A stretch of DNA of 64,000 nucleotides. Source: Paramarasmius palmivorus. Taxonomy: Eukaryota > Basidiomycota > Agaricomycetes > Agaricales > Marasmiaceae. Shown piece by piece: positions 19,420-32,637 of the stretch (position 1 is its first letter; each line of letters begins with the position of its first letter). The stretch spans positions 1-64,000 of the forward strand of contig JAYKXP010000134.1 in NCBI GenBank assembly GCA_037176845.1. The letters are read 5' to 3'. The position numbers and the translations under genes were made by a program. The notes beneath the pieces are model-generated. The model made no database searches. It had not been told where the DNA came from and saw nothing but the letters and a program-made list of their open reading frames with translations.

Positions 19420-21978
19420 TTATGTGGCTCTCCGTAGAGCAAATTCGTTGTCCAACAGTGGCTTAACAAGCCAGGACATAGAAGTACAGTTGTCAGACGA
19501 GAGCATAAAGGACAAACTGTGCGGGTGTACTGCAAGATCAATCTCGACATGCGACCCGTCCATAACTGCCCAGATAGCCTCCACCGCCTCCTTCTCAGAT
19601 TCTATTTGCTCTTCAAGCCACTCCTCGAAGCATTGCTCGCGGAGAACGTGCATTATTACTACCCCTTGCTGAACCAGATACACCTTCCAGAGGACGGCTA
19701 CGGAGATGGTGATCGAGGATGTAGAGGATATTGCAATGACTGCGCGATCAAGGGATGAGATAACTTCTTGCAGTTGTCGGAATGCAAGTTTGTACTGCTG
19801 TTGCGCCTCGTACTGCTCCGCGGACGTATCGCCTGCTGGACGTACATACACTTCACCTAGAATCAAGAGGATTCCCAGAGAAAATATCTGTAGCAGGCCG
19901 TCCACGGAGAGGACATTGGGTACGTGAGGATACACGTGTCCCTCTGGGGTGTGTGGAGCAAAGTATGCCTCGGTGTCGTTTACTAAGACATCATGCCAAT
20001 GAAAAGCAATATCTGTCAATGCAACGGCTCTATTGAAGGCGGGGCAGACGGCAAGCTTCGGAGAATGGATACGATTATACAAATCCGCCGCCAACGTTTG
20101 CTCCATCGTTGCAAAGCAATAGAAGGGACTCCCGTGACATACCGAAGGCTTTAATGTCACGATGTCATATGGAGTGCCCGCCTGCAGTATTCTATGCAGC
20201 ATAGGCAGATCAGAAACGCAATGCGAGCAGTGACAAAGGACCTACAAATGATCGCCGGGAAAGAGTAGTATAGCAGAAACCGCACACAAGTTTGCAAGAA
20301 GATCGGATTGCGGGAGTCGAAGATTCGTAAGCTTACCGAGGAAAGGACGATCATCGACCATTAACCCTACGAACACAATGACGCATCCTTCCCAAACCGC
20401 AAGCTCTGTGTTGAAACTGTCGGGGGACAGCTTTCCTTTCTGAACAGCATTAGCTGTTGCGACGAAATGCCATCCAGGTAGACATTGCGGCGATGGCTCG
20501 AGCCCAGGTTGCATGCGCGTTCGTCTATACTGTTTCGAGAAGACGTCGGTATTGATGGAGATGCTCCTGTTCGACGCAGAGAGTGAGGGTACGAAGGGAA
20601 AGCTCATTATCGTCGTCGCACCAGCGGAAGACAGGAGCGATAGAAATTCAGTGAAGGTGGCACTGTAAGCCGGATCTAATTCTGGAGATACAGGGTATGG
20701 CCGCGTCTCCACTATAGAACACATCAGTCACCGAATAACTCGCAAAATTTTACCACCTACTGCACGCATGCCTAGGCAAGGAGATGGAGCCGATGTTGGA
20801 CAATAACTTTGAGTCCAACGAAGAAAGTGTGCTGGATCTCTGACTGCCGAATGTAACTAATACGTGCCCACGAAGAACCTCGGGCAGCATTCCTGCTTGA
20901 TCCAGTCGTCCAAACTCCACTGCGGACAACGGTGATACTCCTCGTATGCACAATCCTTTTTCAGATGTAACAAACTGCAGGTTCTCCTCTCGATCTGCCA
21001 TACCCAGGGTCAATTTATAGAACAAGAGGGCATTCCCGTGACTCGACTGGTAACGATTAGACCGCTCTAGCAACCCAACAAGATACAACACTCGTTGGCT
21101 TGTCTTGTGTCCCGTGAACAACAGACCGAGATAAAGTAATCAATGTACTTACGGAACACGTCGGCCAGAAGATTTCTCTACGACCGTGCATACTGACCAC
21201 TACATACGCTTGACCCCGAGTTGGCTGGTACAGGCTATCAGCCACAAAAACTCTAAGAACGAGATAGACAATGCACACCTTCCGTACCATGCTGCCAAAG
21301 TTCGTCCTCGGTAGGGTACAAGTTGACAACGAACAGTCGTTAAGCGGACCAGTACCACGAGGCCGGAGGAAGGCTGATTCAATGAAAGAGATGTCTTCCT
21401 GCTCGGAGGAGGGACCTTTGGGGGATAATCTTCTCTGGGAAGAACGACGTTCACGACTAGGTGCAAGCCACGGCAGGATTTCCATAGAACCACCGTGTTT
21501 CGTGGTCGAAAGACGGAAGGTGGTCGCACCTGAAGGGATCCTGGGTTCCTCACCGTTTTCTTTGTCAAATTGAGCACTAGGATTTTGGTGAAAGGCGCGA
21601 ATTAGCGATCAAGGCCTTCGTATCCAATGCCGCTTACCTTCTTCTGTTCGGACCATCAGAACGCTCGTATGAGAGCCCTACGGGTAAGTCTACACAGGGG
21701 CCAACTCCTATTTTGATCAAAGCTGATAAGTACAAAGCTCATGTCGTGAAATCTCTACTTGCCTGAATCGAAAAATGATTGTTCTTTTACGGCCAAGACC
21801 AACAAAGGTTCGACGTCGGCGATAAACTCCTGTATTGCATGCACTGCGGTAGTGACCCCTCTAGCAATCGCAAAAAGCTTGCGCCATAAGTCGGATTCCA
21901 CCTGGAACAAAATCGGTGGACGGGTCGAACCATAATGAAACCAAGCCTATGAACTCTCAATATGCGGCTCGGCCTCAA
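19420..21978 (-). CDS. multi-exon orphan gene
   Basis: Several minus-strand open stretches join through short introns. Solved parts: the exon ending SISLPRHAC joins METRPYPVSPELDP through a GTAGGT...ATAG intron near 20713-20755. A 39-nt intron (GTTTCT...TGTAG, about 20243-20281) then joins SDLLANLCA to VLCHCSHCVSDLP, running in frame to the stop at 19420. Upstream exons (about 21057-21978) are coding-like but their joins are unsure. The protein has a CHCSHC cysteine pair and a hydrophobic stretch (LLQIFSLGILLILG); no known domain is recognised. The C-terminal part may hold one more intron. Function unknown. Confidence 0.5.
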
Positions 21979-22149
21979 GGATTAAATCCCACACTCACCC
22001 TGAGGATATGCTGTTTAGTAATATTCGTGGACATAGGCGCAAAGTCCGCCAATAACAACAAAGGGGATACAGCCAAAGCTAACAGTAAAGGCTGTCTTAG
22101 TCTCGAGGGCGAACGAAAATTCACCCCCGTGCAATCAAGAGGCAAGGGG

Positions 22150-23260
22150 CTACTCGACGTCGTAGACCGCGCCGAAGTAACACCACACAGTTAATTTCGA
22201 CGATCGGAAAGCAGGAGAGCAGTAACAACGGTCGTCAACACTGCGTCTAATGGTGAATTCCGAGTGGACGTACCTCTTGTACAGATTTGCAGAAGTTGAA
22301 GGGAAATCGCTGTGACCCTATGAGAATCTAAGGAACGAGAAAATTCCAACCAATATCGGTGTTACACTCACTTGTAGGGCATAGTTTATGGCAAAAGCTG
22401 CAGCAGTCATATTCATTAGAATCTTAGAGAGGCTCCTGCCATCTGAATCCATAGAAAGTTGTTGAAGAAGAGCGTGGCCGACTCCTGTGAGATCTTCTGT
22501 ACAGGAAGCGTTCGCCTTGGAGGCCTCCAGTAAGGCAGGCCTGACAGATTTGGATTCGAGGATATCTCGAACATTGTGTACCACATTCGGCCACCCTTGA
22601 CCGTCGGCGATAGCAGGTAATCCTCGCTAAAGTAAACCAATATAAGGAGGCGAGGAAGCCATAAAAATACTATTAAAACACATACTAGTTTCTGCGTTTC
22701 GCCCATGAGAGCCGTTCTAGGTATGATCCGAATTTGGCACCCGTAATCATCATTCATCGTTTGGACTGACACCGAGCGTTGTTGCATACGAATATTCGCT
22801 GCTATATCAAGGAGTCGGAGTCCAAACAGATGAGATACTACAGGTGCGGCTGACTTTCGCGCAGGGACCAGAGCTGTCCGATTAAAAGCCACATCTTTAT
22901 AAGCCTCCACCCGACATGTATTGTCGACGTCCCTGAGCAAGTTACCGGCCATTGTCTAAGGCAAAGTGAGGTTTAAATTAGAACCAGGATTCACCTGAAT
23001 ACCTTACCCGTAAGTCTGCAGGCAACAGTGACAATCTATCCGTGGTGTACACAACAAAGGGACTGAACCAAGGCATGTCAAGAAAGAGGGGCAAAGCAGA
23101 GGGGTCGAATTCGTGCATTTCTCGGCTTATTACAGCCACGCAGTCAGCAACATTAATGTAAGGAAAACCAAAAGGCTCACCGGGGAATTATGATATCGCA
23201 AATGCGGCCAAAACCGATGAATCGAAGGATAAAGTCAATGATGGTCGGGGGGAAAGAGGC
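22150..23260 (-). CDS. multi-exon orphan gene
   Basis: Minus-strand exons that splice in phase: ...ICDIIIP (about 23205), then REMHEFDPSALPLF to LPADLR, a GTAAGG...CTTAG intron, TMAGNLLRDV to ETQKL, a 59-nt GTATGT...TTTAG intron, then RGLPAIADGQGW to NYALQ at a GTGAGT donor near 22374. A last exon of about 100-200 nt probably ends near 22150. The protein is a mostly soluble-looking chain with a MAGN start in the middle; ATG 22952 is the first methionine of that exon, not necessarily the gene start. No known domain. The first exon is unresolved; two good introns support a real gene. Confidence 0.5.
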
Positions 23261-23618
23261 GAACGTACGTTACGGAAGGATTAAGTAATCACACGTGGTG
23301 TGGTCGGCCCTGGTTGAAAAACCCGGACCCCTGTTCAAAATCAGTATGGATTTGAGAACGAATTCGTCAGGTGTAAGGACTATAAGGTAGTGGTCAGTCG
23401 AACAAAAGTGTGGTAACGACCACCTCGCCTCGTTCACCTCAATACAGGGGGGGGAGTCTTATCTCCGACTAATGACCGGAAAACGATCTCAAAGTTGGAG
23501 GGAATCCGAAAACACCGATAGTTAAACAGCAGGTTATTCAACAACTAACAATACATCATGTACCCCTTAAATAACATGAACAAGTAATACAAGCACTTCG
23601 GACTGGTCGCCACAACTG

Positions 23619-24107
23619 CTATGGCTGTCCGAGCGTGGTCTCTACAGCACTGTGAAGTGTATGCAAGAGGTTCTTCATGAAAACAGGCATAATGGAAAAC
23701 GGATGTGAGGAAGGAGTAGCAAATCTGCCTATCCGTGTTGCCACTACATCCTCGGTTTCGTCGCTTAAGGAGGGCGAGTAATGGAAGATTCGCTTGCACG
23801 CTGAGAAGTCGTTCTCTGCAGCATCCTCGGTCGGTGTCGCTTGCAGCTGGAAGCGCAATGAGAACCGAAAACCTAAAAGAGATTCAAAGGCTGCTCCATC
23901 ACAATACAGTTTACACGTACCATGTGCAAGTACACTATCCTCGCGAAAGAAGGAAGTGAGGATAATACACTCAGCCGTATAATCCACCGAATTCGGCAAT
24001 GCTCCTTCATACGCATTAAATCGCTCTATGTGTAACCCCGTGGACCCACAGAGCAGGGTCATGTGTAACTGCGTTACTACATCAAGCTCATTTTGCCAAT
24101 CTGACAC
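23619..24107 (-). CDS. orphan exon, 162 codons
   Basis: Minus-strand open frame (SDWQNELDVVTQ... to TTLGQP). The listed start is GTG and the frame continues upstream, so it is probably an internal or last exon spliced to the stretch at 24113-24295 (HYLNYMTDMPYSVF...). No domain is recognised. Confidence 0.4.
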   Translation of the reverse strand: MSDWQNELDVVTQLHMTLLCGSTGLHIERFNAYEGALPNSVDYTAECIILTSFFREDSVLAHGTCKLYCDGAAFESLLGFRFSLRFQLQATPTEDAAENDFSACKRIFHYSPSLSDETEDVVATRIGRFATPSSHPFSIMPVFMKNLLHTLHSAVETTLGQP

Positions 24108-24493
24108 GATAATCAGATACTATGTATAGAAAAAGGAGGATGAGACTCGCCTCCTTCTACGAACATGGACGGAAAGGCATGGTATTTCGGGTGTCTGAGG
24201 CGAAACGCGTTTTCCAGGAACACACTGTATGGCATGTCAGTCATGTAGTTGAGATAATGATGGCTATTCATCTCGCTAACGTCGAAGGGTGACACTGGGG
24301 TTGGTAGAAGGAGGCTGCGTTCAGTTGAGAGAGGAGATTCTTCAGTTTGAGTATCAGATCATCTTTGTCTTCCGATATTCGTATATCAGCTCACTTCGCA
24401 CGGCTCCAAAAAAAATACGCACCTGCCAACCGTTGTTCAAGATCACATCTTCGTCGATGCTCTGAACTGCTGCCGCTGAGTAAGGATACCACA

Positions 24494-24862
24494 TCACAAG
24501 AACAAGGTCCACCTCAAAGATGAAGATTGAGACATTAATCCTTCGAACTGAAAATTCTTCAGCACGAAACGGATGCTTCGATATACGCTTACCTGAAATC
24601 GTGCCGCCAAAGATGGGAGTACAGACTGCATAGAATACGGAGGATAAGATGACGGGAAAAAAGGAGGAAAGAAAGAAGGGAAGAAAGAAGGGAAGAAGGA
24701 AGGAATGAAAGAACCGAAGGGGACAGCGTCGAAGGCCTCCGTGACACCGAACAACACGAGCAACACACGTGATGTTACGTTACCAGCACAGCAGTGCCTA
24801 ACGTACGTTCTCAGAGCGTCGTCCACAATATTGTCAACGCCATATGTTATCTCCTTCCCCAC
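24494..24862 (-). CDS. possible exon(s) of an orphan gene, containing a purine/pyrimidine tract
   Basis: The first 19 codons (GKEITYGVDNIVDDALRT) end at a GTACGT donor and look coding; the rest reads through a low-complexity tract (SFFPSFFPSFFPPFF) and is probably intron or spacer. Not recognised. Confidence 0.3.
   Translation of the reverse strand: MGKEITYGVDNIVDDALRTYVRHCCAGNVTSRVLLVLFGVTEAFDAVPFGSFIPSFFPSFFPSFFPPFFPSSYPPYSMQSVLPSLAARFQVSVYRSIRFVLKNFQFEGLMSQSSSLRWTLFL
24655..24712. repeat. purine-rich simple repeat (GGAAGAAAG type)
   Basis: An almost pure A/G tract of imperfect GGGAAGAAAGAA units on the plus strand. Low-complexity sequence, able in principle to form triplex DNA. Confidence 0.85.
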
Positions 24863-25307
24863 CTGTAAACTTATCGTAAAGGGACAGCAAACTGCAGCCT
24901 CTAGCTATGCAAGTCTCGCCGTTGAAAGGGCAGGAAAGAGCACACTGTCGGCGCAGCGAATAAGTGGCAAATAGACTAAATCGGATCTATCGAAGTAAGT
25001 AGCACGATCTAGTGGCTGGAACGAACTGGTGTACATTTCTGACGGACGACAGAACCCGAAAAGCATGAAACCATGACAGTCAATCATTGACCCTTGCAAC
25101 CTTCCACTCATCGCGTAGCCAAACAACAGAACGAGCGATGGAAGAAACAACAGGCGAACATAGAACAAATCACAAAGATTTCATACAATAGTGAGTAACA
25201 TGCTCTATATTTGAGGATACTATCGATCACATCGATCAACACTTGACAGCCCTCACACCATCCTCACGCCTTTTTTCGACAACTTGCCTATCAGCGATGT
25301 AGCAAAG

Positions 25308-27071
25308 ATGCGCACAGTGTCCACGTCTTCTAAACAGGAGGCACAAGCATACGACAGAATCACATTCAGCGAAAAACAGCTCTACAAAAAATTTTTCCCT
25401 GCCGAAAAGATCACACACTTCCGTACCGTCCAGTCCAACTCACGAGCACTTGTAACAGGGGACCCCGTAACGCTTCACCTTTCCCGGTCTCCGCAGCAGT
25501 CTACATGGTTGAAAGTGCTGGTCCCTAAGGAAGGTCTCCTTGAAATTGGGAAGTTTATGTTAACAGTGAGGTATCACTTCGTGGAAGCCAGTTACTATGT
25601 AGGAAGTGTCCTTACGACTCTTACAACTACCACGTTCGAAGACGCAGTCAAGATCGACTGCTCCTCTCATATAGTCGCCGTGGAAGAGACCGAAGAAGAC
25701 CGCGCAATTGCAAGCACATACACTTTTCGGAGAACGGATGGAACAACTGTAGAGATAATCAGAACTGTTAATGAAGCAATCGATGCTGTGCTGGCGCTCC
25801 GTACAAGTAAGTCGACTAAACTCAACACTATCCGAAGTCTGATGCTTATTGCACCTATTAGCGCTGGACATGAATTTTGCAACTCACAACGAAATCATAT
25901 CCCTATATCCTCGAAGTAGCTTTGTGGAGAAGAACGCGTACTATGTGAACGACCCACCGGACACGCCCGACGCATCTATGATCCAGTTCTCCACTCAAGG
26001 GTGGACATTCGCCACTATGGTTTCCGCGGTAACAGCACTAGACCCCCGCAATGAGCTTTCGTTCAAAACCCGTCACGTAGGTGACCGCCATTGCTGGATA
26101 GTCAGGTTCGACGAATATTTGGCGGCGCCGGCCAACTTCATCAGCATTCTTTTCATTTCTTCCTGGCACATATACAGTCCCACCCCCAACAGCGTACGCC
26201 TAATTCGAAACCAAGCGTGCTGTGAATTTCCACCTCATTCACTGGTAGTCACATGGGAAGTCGAGAAGGCGTTATGGGCGCACGAATGCGTGACCTCGGT
26301 CGACGATATCTACCAAGCATATTTAAACAGCGAAGTGGACGACAACCGGGTGGATCCACTCGACAGCTATCCAGAAGCCCAGTTCGAGTGTGGGTATGTA
26401 ATCCATTTATTCTTGAAGAGGAATCGATTAAGAAAGCATGTTGTGGTTCAGCTCCCACTCACTAGTTTCGGAACTTCCTCCTGAAGCTTTCGCCTGGAAA
26501 CTGGCGCTGGAAGATAGATTACGATCGTGGGTCATTTCCTTGAAGGGGTCAACCGTACACTGACTTCCTTCTCAAGCCGTACAAAACACGACGAAGTGGT
26601 CCAGAACACCACTCGGTTCTTGACGAAGTTGTACCCGACGCTGGAAACCAATTTCAACAAAAGCAGCGCTTTCGTACAAATGCGCGAGAGCTTTGCAGCA
26701 GCCCGCGAACTCTATACCGTTTTAGGCGCAGCTATCCAACATCCGACTGCATACACGGTATCAACTTTGATTAAATGCATCGAAGACGTGAACAACACGC
26801 GGTTTTCTTCCCCAGCAAACGTGAGTGCATAGCTGTACTCTAATCGTCATTCTAACCCGTCTCTATATAGTTTGTGCTACAATTCGATTTCGAGTGGGAA
26901 AAGGACAGAGTATGGACCACGTGTCATTTTCACGTCCCATCTCATGCAATAGAGGCAGTGAAAGAAGATCTCAAGTTTTGGATAGAAGAGGAGTTCACCA
27001 ACGGTTGCTTAAAAGTAGCAATTCTTCCCGCCGATGACAAGACAGGCAAAGAGTACTTATATGCTACTTAA
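25308..27071 (+). CDS. five-exon orphan protein, 510 aa
   Basis: Proposed exons 25308-25806, 25862-26389, 26466-26526, 26577-26820 and 26871-27071, total 1533 nt, in phase throughout. ATG 25308 is the first in the frame. Introns are 55, 76, 50 and 50 nt; the third has a CTGAC branch site and the fourth ends CTATATAG. The second donor (GTGGGT) is the least certain; a GTATGT four bases on is stronger but breaks the frame. Exon 1 has a beta-rich region (PVTLHLSRSPQQSTWLKV); the C-terminal exon ends DDKTGKEYLYAT. No signal peptide, membrane segment or known domain. Reads like an Agaricomycete-restricted protein of unknown role. Confidence 0.65.
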
Positions 27072-27261
27072 ATCAAGCCGATACTACAATATCAAACAAT
27101 GGAAAAATTACTCCGATGCAAGGCTCGGATGGGATGAAGAGCGACCTAAATGACAATGAATTGACACTCAGAGAACAAGCGTACTAATATGGTGTACATA
27201 CCACACCGATAACATATGACAGCCGGTCGAACTCCTCCGTTAAGTAACTGTCGACAGCAAA

Positions 27262-30200
27262 TCACATATCCACTTTACCCAAAACGATAGCAAACAGAGC
27301 GTTGAAATGAACAGTGTGGTGCGTGCTGGTAGAACCACGAAAGCCAGTAATTGTGAACGCTACAGTTACTAGCGAACCTTCTTCGACTTCCGGATATGGA
27401 TAGGCGGGAAGGGTGTGATACTTCTCCCAATCTTGTGCTCCGAACTGAAATCCCTTGGTACCAACCGACGTCTTTCCGTCGTAAAGGGGTACTTCATCGA
27501 GCGATTAGCCGGCAGAGCCGCTGAGCAATAAAGGAACACTCACTACCGTCATCAAATAAGCGATACGGAGGTGCACCACCGACCATGACATTGACACCCG
27601 CAACTCCACGACTGGCCACCTTCGAAGCTCCCGAACGCTCAGCTTCACGCCTTGGGCCAGAAGACGACGACGATCCTGCTTTAGCAGGCGAAGAGTAAGG
27701 AGTCGAAGCTAGTTTGTCGGAATCTCGATCATTTCCTGTATTTCCTTGCTCAGCACAGAAGAAACATGCTCCAGTGTAGAACGTTACTTACGCCGTGCCG
27801 ACCAACCCTGACGTTTGGTCTGAAATACAACGGCACTATACCGTCCAGGTGCGTGCATTTGATTGTCGTTAAAGTACGTGCCCAGGTTACATTGGAAAAT
27901 AATCCAGTCGTTTTCAACGGGGCGGATATGCAGTTGTTTCACATAGGACTCGCCAACTTCCCGTCCCTGGGCCACAAAGCTGCGATGGCATATGCCAGTC
28001 AAGACGAACACCGCGTTTTGCGTGCCCTGAGCATGGGGCACTCGGATACATTCCCAAGAACGAACAAACGACATCAGAGGAATCCTCACGGGACTTTTGA
28101 AGTCCCTGTACTCCACGAAAACCATGGATCTGACGAGTTTACTGCCAAGTGTCAATACCTTCCCGGCAAATGGTAAACAATAGAACCGTACCTTCGAACC
28201 CTGTTGATCACCTTTTCTACAACACCACCGTAGGAGACGGGTACGAAATCATCAAATGCGTCCTCTGTGTTGCTATATCCGATAAACTTAGCCCGCCGAA
28301 GACTATAATGCATGTAAATGACAGATAATCAGCAGGAAAATATTGCCACGCACCTATTAATCCAAGTCAGGCTATCATAAAGCTCCATCAAATCGGGATG
28401 GATACAGTCTCGATCCAACAGAGGAACGACAGGCACCTCTTTCGATGCCACGTCAGCAGGACCTCCATCGTCTTCATAGTCGTCGTCTTCATCGTCCTCT
28501 GGAAGAGCAACCCCTGACATGAACACCACCGCATCTTTGCCACTGTAAGAGCTCGAGCCGGAATCCATACCCCTGAGAAAAAGAGAACGTTGGAGCTCGA
28601 ACCCAGTACAGAAATTAGAGCTCACTCTTTCGAAGGACTGTTGGCCGAGTCTTTCCTTTGAGACCGTACCCTCCCACTGACGGATAACATAAATACTGAT
28701 GTGCGTGCCACAGGAAGCGAAGTAAGACGTACTTGTTAGCACGATTCGTCACTGCATTTGCCTGGCTAGAGGCCACCCGCTCTGCTACGAACAGGCCTTC
28801 AGCGTCACTCGAAAGTTGCGCTGCAGCCTCATCATCGGAAGACCTACACAAAGGGTTCTTCTGATCAGCAACATTCAGCTCCACTCATAACCAAAAACCC
28901 ACTCCACGTCGACAGAGCTTTCCGCGGCCCTTTTATTCTTGAGGGGAGTTGAAGCTGCTCTGAACAAGGACGAGCATCAACACCGACTGTGAAGAGCAGA
29001 AAAGCGTGAAAAGACAGGCACGTACTTCGTTGACATCCGAGCGTCCACCCGAGTTAAAACTGGCGATAGAGCTCTTCCTTTGCCGCGTACGTCCATAGCA
29101 CTCGCGGCCCTACTAATTGATCAACACAATATCGAGGCATTGATGTAACCCAAGCAACGTACTTTCCCTTCCTCGAAAAAATAGTAGAAGGCGATGGCAG
29201 CTCCTCGTCCGTGTCTGATACAGGCCTTCATGGTCGATCAGCAATGAAGAATAACTTAAAAGTGCCATTTAACAGACCTGATGTCCGCAATCCTAACGGC
29301 CAAAAGTATTCAGAAGCTGAAAACCCTACAGGAATGGGGGCCAATCTGAAACACTGACCTCACTGTTTCCTCGTTACCCGAGACCGCAGGAGACCTCATA
29401 GAAACATCGGAGTCTGCATCGATACGATCACGAGGTTCTGGTTCAATAGACTTATTGACAGCACCCCCGCGACCCAATGCTCGCTTGCGAGGGGACAATG
29501 GCTTATAAGAAGTGTCCGATTCACTTGATATGTGCCATCAAAAGGTGCAAATCGTGGACAAGTCGCTGAATACACACCGGCCTTTTGTTTCACCTTCACT
29601 CTCTGTCTCCGGCACCAAAGCATCCAGCCTGCAAGAATAAGTGAGCGATATCCACGGAGAAAAGTTATACTAAACGCACTTAGACAGCAAGTCAGTGGTC
29701 GCACCTCCTGCATTCGCCACGCGCGCCGTAAGTTTCCGGCTAAGTAATAGAAAGTTAACAACGAGTCACGCTCAACGGAAATCCCACCTTCGTGCACTGG
29801 CCCGTTTCACGATACCTTCGTCTTCACTCTGATCTTCCGCAGTTCCATGCTTGTGATAACTTGACACAACAAACATGAGCCTACGAACCTATAGATTTCC
29901 TGCTACAATACCTTCCCATTTTCCGGGGCGAAAGCGTGAGATCCTTTACACGGATCTTAGACGGCGAACTACTGTTCAAAGACAAGTCAGCATTGCTTTG
30001 ACCCAAAGATGACAAACCATATACTTCGTGTCATCTGTGGCTCTACGTTTCCGAATTTGCGCTAAGTCAGCTCTACAACAAAGGGTGAGGCCAAAACTTC
30101 AAGCATTGGATAACGTTTGTGTCGCTCACTCTGTGCTGCTGACTGTGGGGCTCTCTTCTTCCATGTCAGAGGCTTCTTTCCTGGACGATTAATCAGTACC

Positions 30201-30330
30201 ATCACCACCAATTGATGAAGACATACACACCTATCACCCTCATCCCTTTTTTCCCTGTTCACATCGGTGCGTGCCCCACGAGGTGGTACTCTACAAACAG
30301 AAAGTGCAACGAAAGAAAGCAAAGAAAACC
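27262..30330 (-). CDS. multi-exon orphan protein with acidic N-terminus
   Basis: The downstream half is solved: exons ...28733, 28572-28354, 28302-28192, 28141-27792, 27744-27547 and 27491-27262 join in phase with donors GTACGT, GTGCGT, GTACGG, GTAAGT and GTAGTG, ending GKVDM. The N-terminal part (about 28870-30330) shows serine/acidic, disordered exons (RKRALGRGGAVNKS; DMEEESPTVSS) with less certain joins and start. The C-terminal region (VPLYDGKTSVGTKGFQFGA..., ending FNALFAIVLG) resembles, from memory, a widespread Agaricomycete family of unknown function; unverified. An acidic patch EDDEDDDYEDDGG precedes it. No catalytic motif is seen. Confidence 0.6.
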
Positions 30331-31416
30331 GGGTAAGTATACCGGAAAAGCCTCCTGTTGCGACGGAGATGACTTACTTTGGACGAGTGTTCACCACTCG
30401 TACCTCCACCTCTCTATATATCACGTCAGGACCCTCCTTCGCTGTTCAGGCTATAACTCACTCGTCAGAATCCACGGTTCCAAACTGTTTCACCGGCGTC
30501 ACCGGACGAGCTGACGGTGCTACCTTGCGCCTACCAATCGAACACAGGTCAGCTCGAACGGATCGGAGGTAGGAAGAGAAATTATTCACGAGATCATGAC
30601 CACTGATCTGTCCGACTCAGCACCGTCCACTACAACCAGATTTTTAAGTCCGCGAGTGGATTCCTGGTGGATCCTGACGATTCGATCAGTCAGGCCCGCA
30701 GGGATCGCAGTAAAAGAATACGCACTTAGAAGAAGAGAAGACGTCCGGTGTTGCTACAGCATCCCCTTCAACTTCATCGACCTTGTAGGCGGTAACTCGC
30801 TTGCTGCTCGAACGGGAAAAAGAAAGGAAATATTAGAAAACAAGGTGATTCCCGAGCAGTAGTAGCACAAGCACCTGTTCTTCCTTGGAGATGGCATAAC
30901 TAGAAGTTCAGGGAAAAGTTGCGAAATCGAGGTGACGATGAAAACTGTTGTCGGATACGCAGTATGCCTCCTCTCCCTTTATACAGCTGGGCCCTTCCCT
31001 TGACCGCATCCCAAATTAAGGTAAAAGCCTCAAGTGAACGAAGAAGCATGAATCCGAAACGAAGAAGGGTTGTCCGCGAGGAGAAAAACAGAGGTGATGG
31101 ACGACGCAAAACCGAAAAAGCACCCTAACCCTAAAGAAGCCTTTGATGCAAAAGCGATCACGCCACCATGTGACGTTCACCTCTCAACTTATCGACATTC
31201 TCCGATCCTTCAACTCGCTACAAACTCGACTCGCAATACAGATCTCGGAGGTCCAATGATCGCAAAGAGAATGAACCGGGATCTAGTGCTTCCATGCTAA
31301 GGGATTCCAAGATCTAGTCGTGAACTGCAAAGATGGAAGCACACGCGCATTAACGACACCTCTAAATACCTTTCTGACGCCAATCCACCTTCGAAACCGT
31401 TTTCCTCGTTGAAACC
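30331..31416. other. no gene resolved; possible first exons of the 27.3-30.3 kb gene
   Basis: Coding-like minus-strand pieces at 30360-30560 (RRKVAPSARPVTPVKQFG...; EGPDVIYREVEVRVVNTRP) may be further N-terminal exons of the gene to the left. 30596-31300 holds only short overlapping ORFs on both strands. Confidence 0.4.
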
Positions 31417-32637
31417 ATGGTACACCCGCTCTATCAGTACGACAAAGCAGGTAAGCACACCCATACCAGTTACACCCTGTGAGACACTGCTAATAAACAA
31501 CTGCAGCCATAGAATTAGAACACTTGGCTAAAACAAGAATCTCGACAGGCTATCTCCAATACCCGATAGCCAATTATTCACAGGTAATATGGTGTCAAAC
31601 CAACACCGCCTGTCCATAACCAACCTCACTTTACACAGAGCTTCGATTCGTCTACATTCACCTGCACCTCCACGGGCTCCATCAACGCCGGAGTATGGAG
31701 AGCAACGACGACGATAGAAGAGACAGGTGAACTAGAAGAGATCGTTTTTACGGTGCACGGGGTACTAGAGCAATGCGAGCTACCTCCTATCATCAAGCCC
31801 TTAGCTAAGTAAGTCGACCTATACACCCTGAGAAGAACGAAAGCTGCAACATTGACCCATACAACCTCAGACCTTCGTCCGCGAAATATCTGCAGCAAAG
31901 GATCGTCCTCACGGGATTGGACACACCAACCTTCAACGACGCGCGGGACGGGCTAGCAAGGGTGGAATACTACCTCAGGCTTAATGTCAGAGACTACAAT
32001 CCACAGTACCATGTAGGAATACGCGGAAGTCAAGGCAAACTACATCTCTCCAACCGGTACTTTACAAGCAAACGCTTTGCCGAGGAGATGGAAGATATCG
32101 CGTTCCCTACAGAGATCGACCCCAAGGGGATACTCAATAGCATCCGAGGGGACTCCCTGGTGCACACCACCGAGAACGATGTCGAATACTACGAAAGGTA
32201 CTATCGAAACGGAGAACAACAGTAAGAAAAGCACGCAAGCATATAGTCCTTACCGACACTCATTACAACCTATCAGCTTTAGGAAGATCCAGCCAGCGCA
32301 CATCACAAAGGGGGACATAGTAGAAGTCCAGTTTACAATGACGTTGTTCGAATCGCTCCACAACAAAGAAGCGCAGTCCGGTCCGGTTTACAACACCAAG
32401 CTCATTCTACGTTCAATCACACTTCTTGATCGGCACTTCTCTGAGGCAAGAAGTCATGTTGTAGTCCTCTTCGTCGCCCCTACTAATATCTGTATACAGC
32501 AATGTCGATCAAGCGTAATCGCAGGTCCCAAGCGAAACGTTCTGAAGAGGAAAGTGGGTTATGATGAGGAACAATCTCAGGAGGCAAGAGATCGATTCAA
32601 AAAAATGTCTATAGACAACCCCAATGATCCAGTATAA
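31417..32637 (+). CDS. five-exon orphan protein, 328 aa (310 aa if a GC-AG intron is removed)
   Basis: Exons 31417-31450, 31507-31583, 31639-31808, 31871-32221 and 32283-32637 give 987 nt in one frame from ATG to TAA. The four introns are 55-62 nt GT-AG (GTAAGC, GTAATA, GTAAGT, GTAAGA). The middle is beta-rich; a GDIVEVQFTMTLF segment is followed by LILRSITLLDR and a basic, nucleus-like tail (PKRNVLKRKVGYDEEQ). From memory this order (GDxVE, LRxITLLD, KRKVGY) occurs in uncharacterised Agaricomycete proteins; not verified. No enzyme motif. An optional in-frame intron is listed separately. Confidence 0.75.
32446..32499 (+). other. candidate in-frame GC-AG intron (54 nt)
   Basis: Begins GCAAGA after GAG, has CTACTAAT as a textbook branch site and ends TATACAG. 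Its length is a multiple of three with no stop, so both spliced and retained mRNAs encode protein. GC-AG introns are a known minor class. Confidence 0.55.
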
